Program-made: the position numbers and the translations under genes | Notes under the pieces: model-generated | Seen by the model: only the letters and a program-made list of their open reading frames with translations | Told to the model about the DNA's origin: nothing | The model's database searches: none | Shown: piece by piece, positions 1-9,120 of the stretch | Layout: each line of letters begins with the position of its first letter | Position numbering within the stretch: the stretch's first letter is position 1 | From: Thermomucor indicae-seudaticae | Taxonomy: Eukaryota > Mucoromycota > Mucoromycetes > Mucorales > Lichtheimiaceae | Length of the DNA: 48,524 nt | Direction: 5' to 3' | NCBI GenBank assembly: GCA_000787465.1 | Contig: JSYX01000082.1 | Location: forward strand, 1 to 48,524

Positions 1-1079
1 TGTGTCGCTTTCGCGAAAAAAAATGAAATCGAGCGTATAAAGCATCTTCACATAGAAAGAAGCGTTGACGGCACTCATCAAAAGTGAGGCCAGGTGACGA
101 AGGCCAAAAATGTTTGATACAGCTCCTGAAATGGGAATATTTCAAAATCCGATGGCTCCCTTTCCTATTTGCCCGTGAAGATTTTCCTCACAACGGTAAG
201 AGAAGCGATGATAGAAGTAACTGTGTACATTAAGAAAGATACCTGGAGAATGAATTTAGCATAGTAAGATGCGATAAATTGTTTTATGGTCCTGCACGTT
301 TCCAGGAAGACCGGATTTATGGTTTCTTGGCTAATTTGCGACAGTTCAACAATAAGTGATCAAAGACCATCCGTTGAAAACGCCTGGCTGACTAAAGACA
401 CAAAGATTGTATCTATCAACACAGCATAGATTTAAGATGAGAATTGTGTTAGAAAATTAGACTTATCCAGTCCGCGTTTGGTTATCAACGAGTCAGTAAC
501 TAGTCGTCAAGCTTTTTTACTGACAGTGAAAAAAAAAGACCTGCACAAGCAAAGAGTGCAACTGAAGATGCAAACTAGTCTATAATGGAGCTCTCGGATA
601 CTGCTGACGGTTTCGTAGTTGCTTGTAGGAAAAAGAATCGTACGAACCCAAAACAGAACATTTCTTCAGAAGACAGGTGCCTGCTTAAATGGTCATGCAC
701 CGCTTGCAGAGAAAATAGAAGAAAACAGGACACTTGGTTTGTCGATCAAAGAGAAAATGAAATAGGTTACAGACGTAGATGAGGAAAAATAGACCGGTTG
801 CAAGCAAGGCTGTTGATACTGTATAAAGGATCTTGCGTTGGCATCGAAGTATAGTTATGGACGGATATATAAGAAAAGACCTCTGTTTGTCAACTTCTGT
901 AGAGTCACGGCATCACTTTGAGAATGCAGCCTTGCCGAAAGAGAGGTATACACTTTTCAAGAAGTGAAAAACGGCATGCTGCTTCAGTGACACTGGATAG
1001 CTTTATCATTGGAGCCACGGAAAAAAAAAGATTGTGCTTCACTGGAACAAAAAACGTTCCTCTTTCAGCAAACCTAAAA
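1..1079. other. No recognisable gene; left-edge intergenic DNA
   Basis: Only short open frames occur here and none resembles a family I know. The stretch is rich in A/T runs and probably contains the promoter and 5' leader of the ING gene that follows. A frame at 918-1157 is open through the ING start codon and beyond, but its part upstream of 1080 does not look like an ING N-terminus. Confidence 0.5.
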
Positions 1080-2389
1080 ATGACTGCCGAAGATGCTAAC
1101 ACAGATCAAGATCGCATGTCATTCCTCGAAGGCTATGCAGACAGTAATGTCATTTAACAGTAAAAAAACAGCCGTATTGAATGTCACGATTGATTCAACT
1201 TGTTTTGGACAAGAGAAGCTATCGAGACTTTGCCCATGGAACTGCAACGGAATTTTGCATTGATCAGACAGCTAGACGAGAGCGCCCAAGGTTCGTTCGC
1301 CAAGCGATCACACCGGCAAATGTTTGTTTCCACGAATTGACAATATTTGGTTGGACAGACCTCATGGATACCGTAGCGGAAGAGACACAGGCGATCAGCA
1401 ATCAACGGACGGTCCTCTCAGTAGCTGAAAGACGAGAAAAGCTCGCCCACATCGCAAGCTTGTTGAACGAAGCTCTGAAACGTGGTGAAGAAAAGTTTGC
1501 ATTGGCGAAGTCAACTTACGATACTGTATGTGGTATATGAAAATGGAAGTAAGAATTTCATGACTTACAGAGCGCGTATCAATTGATCAGGTGGACCGAC
1601 ACTGTACCAAGCTTGATAATGACTTGCAAAAGTTTGAGGATGAACAATTGATTGGCCCTGGACGCCGTCCCACGGTTGCGACGTCGTCTGCAGCAGTAAC
1701 AGCGGCTGCCACAAGGCCCTCAGCAGCATCTACAACCGCGTCAACATCAGCGATGGTAACGACTCGCGGGCGAACTATGCAACAGAAGGAATATGGTAAT
1801 GAGAGCGACCTAACTGTATATAATGTATCTACTAACTTACGGATTATGTAACAGATGAGGGCTCACAAAGTAAGTATATTCGTCGCGTCGGGGAGTATAT
1901 TCAATGCTATATCACCTTTTTACATCAGGCAAGAAGAAAGGGAGATCGAGGAAGAGAAAGGTAGAGGATGTGGATATCGATGAGGAAATACAAGGAGAAT
2001 ACCTATCACCAGAGGATTCCAGACAGCATGCTCAAGCGTAAGTGTGTGACAAACAGGTATCTCTTTGCAGTGAACCATTAACATGCTATACATGAACAGC
2101 GCCATCAACCTTAGCAATCTTCCTATTGATCCAAACGAACCTCTTTATTGTTACTGTCAACAAGTTTCATTCGGTGAAATGGTTGCATGCGATAACGAAG
2201 ACGTAAGGCCACCAAGTTCTTTTATATTGGAGTGCACGTTTTTTGGTGTTGCGCTAACTGACAAATATATATACATAGTGCGAGATCGAGTGGTTTCATC
2301 TGGAATGCGTTGGCCTGCGCACTCCTCCAAAAGGAAAATGGTATTGTAAGAACTGTGCCGCTCAGCTTAAAGGGAAACAAAAGAGGTGA
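1080..2389 (+). CDS. ING-family PHD-finger chromatin protein
   Basis: Inhibitor-of-growth protein, a histone H3K4me3 reader that is a subunit of acetyltransferase or deacetylase complexes in the nucleus. The ATG at 1080 opens an N-terminal ING domain reading MSFLEGYAD, then after an intron [20 protein letters not shown], then [15 protein letters not shown] low-complexity Ala/Thr/Ser linker follows (1681-1760), then a basic stretch (KKGRSRKRK), and last a C-terminal PHD finger split by an intron. The finger shows Cys4-His-Cys3 spacing: [20 protein letters not shown], then [12 protein letters not shown], then GKWYCKNC. About six introns of 50-115 nt are needed, and all junctions used are GT-AG and keep frame. 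The stop TGA is at 2387-2389, 9 bp from the stop of the convergent cyclin H gene. The Yng2/ING4-5 type is likely, but I cannot assign the exact paralogue. Confidence 0.9.
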
Positions 2390-2398
2390 TATAACCTT

Positions 2399-3815
2399 TC
2401 ATGCCACTGGCGTTTCCTCCTCCTCCTCGTCGTCATCATCGTCAACTTCGTCATCACTCTCTTCCCTAGCCTTTTTTCGGCGCCGCTTTTCATCTTCTAG
2501 CTCTTCTTGTGCTGCACGCTTTTTATATCTAATCATATATATCATCATTAATTCTACAATTAAAAACTTTTGATTTGCATTGTTGTCAATCATAGCTTAC
2601 AAGGTTGAATCAGGATTTTTGGCTGGATTCCGGCATACGCGTAACCTTCGGTCGATAATCTTGGCTTCGTCTGGGGTTACAGTCACTAGACGATGCAATG
2701 TGTTGCGAATATCTCCAACTAAATTCCATATTTCATCTGCTTGGCTTTTTCCAAACCGCAACTCCAAATAGCTATCATCCGGTTAACTGCACTATTTCTA
2801 GCCTTCCATTTTGTCTAGTGTACCTTTTCACTTGTTGATCGAATCCATTGTCCTTGCCAGCAACTGCAAATGCTGCCACTGCTAGTTGAGAAGGCTGGTA
2901 TATCAAAGGAAGGTCCGTAAGCAGCATGGACCCTATCACCGTTGGTACTTTGGCGTATGTCTCCTTCAGCTTGGCAAGATCCACGTCGTCGACTGTCTTT
3001 TTTTTATCGGTATATACCGTAAGTACTCGAAGAAGATGCATTATTCGTCCTGCTAGATGGACGAACGAACCTGCAAGTCCAGATAAAAGCCATAGGCCGG
3101 TCGATAGGGATGATGGACGAGATATTGAAACTTTAGTCCTTGAGATACCGTGAATTCTAGGTTTAGAATATTGTCTCCCGAGGGTAACTGTAGTTTCTTG
3201 CAAAAGTCATCAATCGAGATACGCTCGCTCTCGGATTTGCTGGCCAAGAATAAGCAAGTGAGTCTAAAGAAAGAAACGGTGAGTCCGCAAGGAACGCCTT
3301 TTTCTTTCTCAGGACATTACTGGCTTACAATATGTCTTTGGGATGATAATCCATAACGGTGTTATACAAAAAGAATCGCTTCATGTAGATCACTGCTGTT
3401 GCCTTGAAATCCTTTCTCTTTAATAACTGCTGCAACGGCCGAAGCATAAAAAACCCTCTTCTTTACCATCACAGCGTCTGAAAACTTCAAGTGTCGACAT
3501 ATGCTTTGTAGCTGCTTTTCGTAAAAACGACACAGGGCGAGTTCCTCTTGAACGCTCAAATATTGCTTGTTCTCTTTCTCCTCCTCTTGTGCTTCTTTCT
3601 GTACCTCATGTCTTAATGCATATGTCTAATGCACAAGGGAAAGCGAGAAATAATGCCAGGCAGCGACGTACCCATTCCTCGCGTACGCGTTCAACTGCAG
3701 CGTCATTACTTGACTGACGAATACGCTGGATCTGCTCCGGACTGAATCGCCAATGGCGGTATTGCGAAGATTCTTCGTACAATGTTGGCTTACTGGCTTC
3801 GTCAGTAGCTGGCAT
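2399..3815 (-). CDS. CCL1: Cyclin H (Ccl1-like), TFIIH/CAK cyclin
   Basis: Regulatory cyclin partner of Cdk7/Kin28, acting in TFIIH phosphorylation of the RNA polymerase II tail. Reading leftward, the N-terminus contains SSQYRHWRFSPEQI, the hallmark cyclin H start. It is followed by EELALCRFYEKQL, then ATAVIYMKRFFLYNTVMDYH, then LLTCLFLASKSESERISIDD, then QYLVHHPYRPAYGFYLDLQ, and the second cyclin fold segment LTDLPLIYQPSQLAVAAFA. The C-terminus is a strongly basic then acidic tail (KKRAAQEELEDEKRRRKK, then D/E runs). At least four short introns separate these blocks. The ATG at 3815 is chosen because it gives a short leader before the HWRFS motif; an in-frame ATG at 3854 is also possible. 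The gene lies just downstream of the HSF gene on the same strand, with 84 bp between them. Confidence 0.9.
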
Positions 3816-3899
3816 CTTCCTTACGAAAAGAGTAAAAGGAGAGGAAAAGGGCATGAAATTTTTTTATTCTCTTTTTCTTTGCTCATTTGTCTAGCAGAA

Positions 3900-5453
3900 T
3901 CAAGATCCATGCTGATCAAGGTATTCCAAAGGGAGATGCTGTTGTTGTTGCTGATGATGGAAGGAAAGGTTATCTAAAAGCAACTGGTTTGTGTTGCTGC
4001 TGCCATTATTGTTGTTGAAGATATTAGGACTATGCGGACGACTATAACGGGCAGTTGCATCATCATCCGAGAGAAACGATGACGGACTCGGGCTAGGTGG
4101 CAAAGGGGTATTGATAGCAGATGCTAAAGGATCTGGGCTTAGCTGAGAGGGCGAGACAGGAGAAGGTTGCTGTGAGGAATCAAAGGTCTGTAGAGAGGAA
4201 GGTGTAAGTTGTAAATGCGATGATGACTGATGCAGGTTCTGTGTCTGTACTGTCAGGGGTATTGCCGGACGCGAGGGTAAATGCTGGGACGGTAACGGCG
4301 GGGTATGTGGTTGAGAAGGCGGTGAAGGAGAAAGCGAGGGTTCTCGCCCCGTTCCCAGATAAGCATTGGATACAGGGTGATTCTGTGAGTTCCCATGTGC
4401 ATCCGGTGAAGTGATATAGATTGGTGGCGGTTGCTGCTGTTCAGGATCAGGCTTAATATCAACGTCAAAATCGGGTGGTATTTGCACTTTTTGAGTAAAT
4501 ATGTCAATACACAATTGCCTCTCTCACCCAGCGGACGATATGCATTCGCAACTTACGGGGTGCTCCTTGCTGACGTGACAAATAATCCACCATTTGCTTA
4601 ATCATTCGTTGTTGTGCTTGCTGTCTCCGTCGCGTCTCAGCTAGTTCTCGTACTAGTTCCGAGAAGTTCTCTTGGAGTTGCGCCAGTTGCTGCATCATGT
4701 CGGACTGGGCTACTTGCATAAGCGCCATAGGCGTGTTGAGATCATTCTCCCGACGCACCATATCCGATTCGACTGCTTTCCGTTTTATTTCATCCAAAAG
4801 ATCAGGCCGTCCTTGTATGAACTTTGGATGGGAGAACTCCCATATCTGGTTTTCAGCCAACGCTCGATGACCACGAGGAGACTTGTTTACTTTATGAAAA
4901 CCGTACCTGAGACGTATTAAATGAGTGGACGTCTTTACCGGATGTCTGCATTGAATTGATTGAACTTACATATTGAGCTGGCGTACGAAACTGCTAAAGT
5001 TATTGTGCTTGAAATGCTTTGGTAACACGTCGCGGGAAAATTCTGTAATATTGCAGACGATAAATGACGTTCCAGTATACGTCCAGGCAATTAGATGCTG
5101 GTATTGCTTATCGGCCACCATACTGTACACGCACCCGATAAATTCTCCATTTTCCTAAAGACCGTTTATATAATAATTACTTACTTGTATAGCTTGTGTA
5201 CAAAGGTGTTGCCGGTTCCTGACTTGCTAGGTTGACCATTGACAGGTGGTGGTTGAAGCGACATTTGCCGTGCAAACTGACTGTGCAGTTGCTCTCGTGG
5301 CGAATCGCAAGGTGAGACGTAGGGTGAGTGCAAAGGGGATACCAAGGGGGAAATCGTTGGGGACTCAGAAGACCCTGAACCGTTATTGTTACAAAGTGCT
5401 GAATGCTGAGTCCATCCAGTGGACGATGCCGAGGGTGTCCGCCCGTGATGCAT
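3900..5453 (-). CDS. Heat shock transcription factor (HSF family)
   Basis: Sequence-specific activator binding nGAAn repeats. The N-terminal region is Ser/Pro/Asn-rich. The winged-helix DNA-binding domain is assembled across two introns: NTFVHKLYNMVADKQYQHLI, then GTSFIVCNITEFSRDVLPKH, then FKHNNFSSFVRQLNM, then YGFHKVNKSPRGHRALAENQ, then IWEFSHPKFIQGRPDLLDEI. It matches the HSF fold, including the FSSFVRQLNMYGFHK recognition helix. A coiled-coil oligomerisation segment follows (about 4560-4740, heptads with Leu, Met and Gln). A final intron leads to a Pro/Ser/Gln-rich tail ending in QQQQQH and LDQHGS. That tail is probably the activation domain. The ATG at 5453 begins MHHGRTP; no better upstream start is visible, though an upstream exon cannot be excluded. 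Confidence 0.93.
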
Positions 5454-6190
5454 ATTGTTGAACGAAGCAGAAGGACAAAAAAAAGGCACAATGGAAAGAG
5501 GGGCGAAAAGGAAGGGACGAGCAAATGATAAAGAGGCGAAGTTGATCCAAGGCAAGCGCCCTGCCTTCTTTTTTTTCGCCCGCTAACTTACGGATGGATG
5601 TGGCTATCAACTCACTAATAGCACAAATTACCTTTGCGGTACCTCTATCATGTCCTCCATTAATTCGGCAGTTTTTGCCAAGATGACAATGATACATTAC
5701 ACCGCTCCATAATGGCCGCTTCTTGGTCATCAATAGTTCGACTTGGCGTCGATATAGTAGTCTTAACGATGATTGCGGTTTATTTCTCCTTTCGGATATA
5801 AACAATTGCCTTGTTTACATAAACTTCGGCAGACGCTATTCTGTCTTGGGACCTCGACAGATTATTAGCAATTTCTTGCTTCAGGATTTTTGGCAAAGCT
5901 CCTGAAAAGTCAAAAAGAATTGCAATCTGTGCTATGAAGCTGCTGTCCTGTACCGAATTAATGCCTCGGTTGGACGCAAACTGATAAAGACTAAGTGTTC
6001 AAAGAGATCTTTAGCTTGTTATGTTGCCACTTTGGCTTGGCTGTTCAAGTTGAGGACCGAAAAACACAGGTGGCTCGTGCCCGAATCACTGGAGACCTCA
6101 GGACCCTATCGGCTGTTACAAACCATGAGGGTAAGGATAAACTTTAAGCCGTACACGGAGTTTTTTTGGCGAAGGTTCGTGTCTGTTTTA
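5454..6190. other. Intergenic gap with weak coding-like remnants
   Basis: Shared upstream region between the divergent HSF (-) and bZIP (+) genes. Two stretches look protein-like on the plus strand without forming a complete gene: a frame around 5840-5990 (reading DLDRLLAISCFRIFGKAPEK, with further helical residues) and a frame at about 5998-6127 (VARARITGDLRTLSAV). The latter could splice over 6128-6190 to a stop just after 6200. On the minus strand, 5795-5915 also reads openly (LPKILKQEIANNLSRSQDRI). I do not recognise any of them. Intervening stops occur, so these may be chance frames or an eroded gene. Confidence 0.25.
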
Positions 6191-6205
6191 GGCAAGTGCG
6201 ATTTG

Positions 6206-6280
6206 TGAGTCATTGAATGAAGGGAGCCAATCAGATGACTTCAAAACATGCATACTGATGGCCGAAAAATGAGTATATAA
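6206..6280 (+). promoter_or_regulatory. bZIP gene promoter: GCRE, CCAAT box and TATA box
   Basis: A perfect TGAGTCA palindrome lies at 6206-6212, which is the consensus target of Gcn4/Cpc1-type bZIP proteins. A CCAAT box lies at 6227-6231, a TGACT half-site at 6236-6240 and a TATATAA box at 6274-6280. The order and spacing are those of a standard fungal core promoter with transcription starting near 6300-6310. The gene downstream encodes a Gcn4-type bZIP factor, so autoregulation is a reasonable inference. Confidence 0.6.
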
Positions 6281-6301
6281 GCCTTATTCTTCAAGAAGTC
6301 A

Positions 6302-6394
6302 ATGTTCATTGTATTGGTGGATTCCCCTGTTAATTATATACTTGCTTTAGCTGTTTACCTTTATTCGTTTCATATTTCTTCGTTGTCTGTCTGA
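6302..6394 (+). promoter_or_regulatory. uORF1 in bZIP leader (30 codons)
   Basis: First ATG after the TATA box. It starts MFIVLVDSP and ends with TGA at 6392-6394. It would be translated only if transcription starts upstream of 6302, which is about 22 nt after the TATA box and therefore borderline. Confidence 0.4.
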
Positions 6395-6414
6395 ATCCTC
6401 TGTGTCTATTCAAT

Positions 6415-6444
6415 ATGGCTTCCATTGCCGTTTCCGCCGCATAA
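6415..6444 (+). promoter_or_regulatory. uORF2 in bZIP leader (9 codons)
   Basis: A minimal upstream ORF, MASIAVSAA followed by TAA at 6442-6444, in the context CAATATGGCT. Its short length and position resemble the reinitiation-permissive uORF1 of GCN4-class genes. Confidence 0.55.
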
Positions 6445-6547
6445 ACCCTTTTTCTTCGTACACACAAGCCGTACGGAATCCCATTAACAAGCTCAATTCA
6501 ACACCCCACCACCAACGCTACAAACAAACACTTTAAAACAACCCAGC

Positions 6548-6652
6548 ATGTTATCCAGCATGATGGCATTCAAACCTTGTCAATTACGGTGCCCCAACAA
6601 GCTTTTATCCAAAAAGACCTGCAAAACTCGATTATCGTTACTTCCCTGCTGA
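6548..6652 (+). promoter_or_regulatory. uORF3 in bZIP leader (34 codons)
   Basis: Begins MLSSMMAFKP and ends with TGA at 6650-6652, only 12 nt before the main ATG at 6665. Because it ends so close to the main start, ribosomes translating it would rarely reinitiate at the main ORF. This is the expected behaviour of an inhibitory distal uORF. Confidence 0.55.
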
Positions 6653-6664
6653 AACCATTTCAAA

Positions 6665-7375
6665 ATGAACTCGAACATATTCCACCAGTTATTCCCTGCT
6701 CAGCAAAAACCCACTGCTGCTACGGCTGCGACGACGGATCCTCTGTTTGACGACTGGTTAGTGCAAGACGCGCTCGACGACGGCGATTCTAGTGCTCCAG
6801 AGTGTAGCTGTAGTAGTACTAGTAGCCCTGGTGTATCGACGCCTCGAGACCAGTACTTTTCGGACGATTGCGGTAGCCCAACACCTACTACGCCTATCAA
6901 GCAAGAGCCTATCTCGATGCCGCCTTGCCAACAACAAAAACAACAACAATTGATTCACGACATTGCTCAGCACCCATTGACGGCAGCCTTGGCTGCGTTA
7001 ATGACAGCAGCCTCTGCTGCTACTGCTGGCCAGACTACACCTCCGCCCACTCCTCCTCCTTCTGCTCCAGCTTCGACCAGTAACAACAGGCGAAAACGGT
7101 CCAGTTCACTAAGCCCACAAGAAGAAGCTGCTATCAAGCGACAGAAGAACACTGATGCGGCACGAAGATCAAGACTCAAAAAGGTGCTGAAGATGGAAGC
7201 GCTCGAACGTCGGGTCTCTGAACTCGAAAAGATCAATGCTGATCTTGCGCTCCGTGTCGCAGTTCTGAACTCGGAAAAAACTGGCTTGGCCAATAAGGAA
7301 CAGTCCTACGAGGAACGGATCAAGATGTTGGAGACTCAGCTCGCCGAAGCCCACAAGGCCCTGGCTCGCCCGTAA
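6665..7375 (+). CDS. Gcn4/Cpc1-type bZIP transcription factor
   Basis: Intronless 236-residue factor, the likely regulator of general amino-acid control. The N-terminal half contains DPLFDDWL, resembling the acidic/aromatic activation motifs of Gcn4 and Cpc1, then Ser/Thr/Pro-, Gln- and Ala-rich linkers. The C-terminal bZIP region has the basic region IKRQKNTDAARRSRLKK (about residues 158-174), which matches the Gcn4 signature NTxAARRSR. It runs into a leucine-zipper-like coiled coil (MEALERRVSELEKINADL) that continues to the end. The leader with three uORFs and the upstream TGAGTCA site support both translational and autoregulatory control. The family call is firm; orthology to Gcn4 rather than a paralogue is inferred. 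Confidence 0.92.
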   Translation: MNSNIFHQLFPAQQKPTAATAATTDPLFDDWLVQDALDDGDSSAPECSCSSTSSPGVSTPRDQYFSDDCGSPTPTTPIKQEPISMPPCQQQKQQQLIHDIAQHPLTAALAALMTAASAATAGQTTPPPTPPPSAPASTSNNRRKRSSSLSPQEEAAIKRQKNTDAARRSRLKKVLKMEALERRVSELEKINADLALRVAVLNSEKTGLANKEQSYEERIKMLETQLAEAHKALARP

Positions 7376-7378
7376 AAT

Positions 7379-9120
7379 TTTTTTCGACTAGTTAAAGCTC
7401 CGAAAGTTTAATAAATTTGCCGAATGTTTCTTGTTTTCGAGCTTCGCCTTTTCTCTCTTGCTTGGTTTTTCAGTGCAGGCAAGTATTATATACAGTTATT
7501 CTTGTTTCTGGGATATTTCTTTTTGTCGCAAAGGATGATCAATCTACAGACCTGTACCGTAATGTTTTATTGGGGAAAACCATTTATTGCCTACTTTTCT
7601 AGCTGAAGCTACATTGTTTTCGAAAATGCTTGCCTCAGTTGCAGTCCTGGACTTGTTTATTAACGTGTTCTCTCTTTGTTACAGGTAAACAAGCGTTCCA
7701 TCGTTCAAATAACCCGTAGTCGTGAATAAAAAGTCGTTTATTGATGCCGTATCTTGTCAATTTCGAGTGTTGTTTTGCCATAACTGTCACCACTCCAGGC
7801 ATGTCGTTTCAAGCTCAGTCTTGGGCTTTCAAAGCCTGAAAGTGTTGTTACAGGCACCGCATTTGGAAGCCTAAGAAAGCAGCTCCCTTTCTCTCTTGAG
7901 TTTCCTTTGCCTGAGCATCCCTCTTTTTCCGCATTCGCGTTCACGCTCCTCTGTTAATTTAACCCTCGGGACTGCTCCATTACTGACGCACTGCCAACAG
8001 TACCACACCAAAAGGGTACCAGAAAGGTCAAAGCATGGAACGCGTTCGTCCACCTCGTGTTTAACAGTTTCCCCGAGGAACAGCGATGTTAGGGTTGTAA
8101 TGTTCGCGATATTAATTACTTTGTTCTAGTGTGGGTGCTCTTTGGTCACAGTAGCGAACCCGGCCGCCGATGCAAGCCCCAAGGAGCTCGGGGTAGCAAA
8201 CCAGACTATGAGTGCTGAACAAAAGCGGCAGCTTGAAGAGAAGGCTATGGAAATTGACGCGCGTAAACGGCGACTAGCAGGAGGTCAGCCTGCTGCAAGA
8301 CGAGCTGCAGTCGATGCATGGCATCGTCGACTTAAAGCGCTGATGACCAATATGGATGCACACTGACTGGTTACGCCCAAAATCTGCGATTTCTTCTACC
8401 ACAGACCAAACACCATTACGCTGTTTACAGCGCTTGGTCGACATCCTCCACACTCGGTCGGTAGCCGAACGCGTATATGTCTCGCTCCTCCGACCCAATT
8501 GCATCCCGTGACAACGATGAGACGGCTATGGCGTTTTCTTCTTCGATTCAGAACCAGGAGGACGACATGCAAGGTCAATGGAAGCAGAAAGGCTTAAATC
8601 TTGCCGCCTAGCGAAGAATCCCGTAGCGATCCATCTGCCTTACATACGCCCGGTTTACTGCAGATCATCGCGATTTGAAGGACTTTCCGCAGTAAGCATT
8701 AACGATGAACATGCATCTTCGGAGAGTGGTAATAAACAGATTCTTAGGCGCGATCGAAACATCAAGGGTATAGTTGTTTAAAAATATGCATCTCGCGACG
8801 TATCGATATCTTCTCCGGGTATGAAATTTTGTCGTCATCGTGCGTAGCTGAGAAATATCACTGCAGAACATCCACACATCAAAGGTAGAAATAAAGACAT
8901 GATATCGTATCTTGCTTGTTTTGAGTGTTGCTTTGCCATTGTTGACGAGTAATTAGAGTAATCCACTAGTTTTATTGATAGACGGGTATCATATGTACAG
9001 CAAGATGTATTGTCGAGTATAGACTCCGGGACCTTCTGTAGTGGGGTATGCTTCCTAAGAGCAATTGAGGCAGCACTGGTCCACATAAGGGGCATCTGTA
9101 GACGACACGATAACCTGATT
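7379..9120. other. Intergenic region with possible eroded gene near 8.2-8.6 kb
   Basis: Holds the 3' untranslated parts of the bZIP gene and, on the other strand, of the OPT gene. Between 8205 and 8610 several short plus-strand frames look protein-like. One has coiled-coil composition (MSAEQKRQLEEKAMEIDARK), an overlapping frame reads EVSLLQDELQSMHGIVDLKR, and one starts at about 8479 (MSRSSDPIASRDNDETAMAF) and stops in GLNLAA. They are in different frames with no complete set of splice sites, so I treat them as a possible decayed or unrecognised gene. A 34-nt imperfect repeat lies at 7748-7781 and 8906-8939. Confidence 0.3.

Noticed and set aside
2399..2593. Short acidic/basic frame that could be a separate small gene
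   Set aside because: Its KKRAAQEELEDEKRRRKK and D/E run fit the C-terminal tail of cyclin H, to which it is joined by a short intron.
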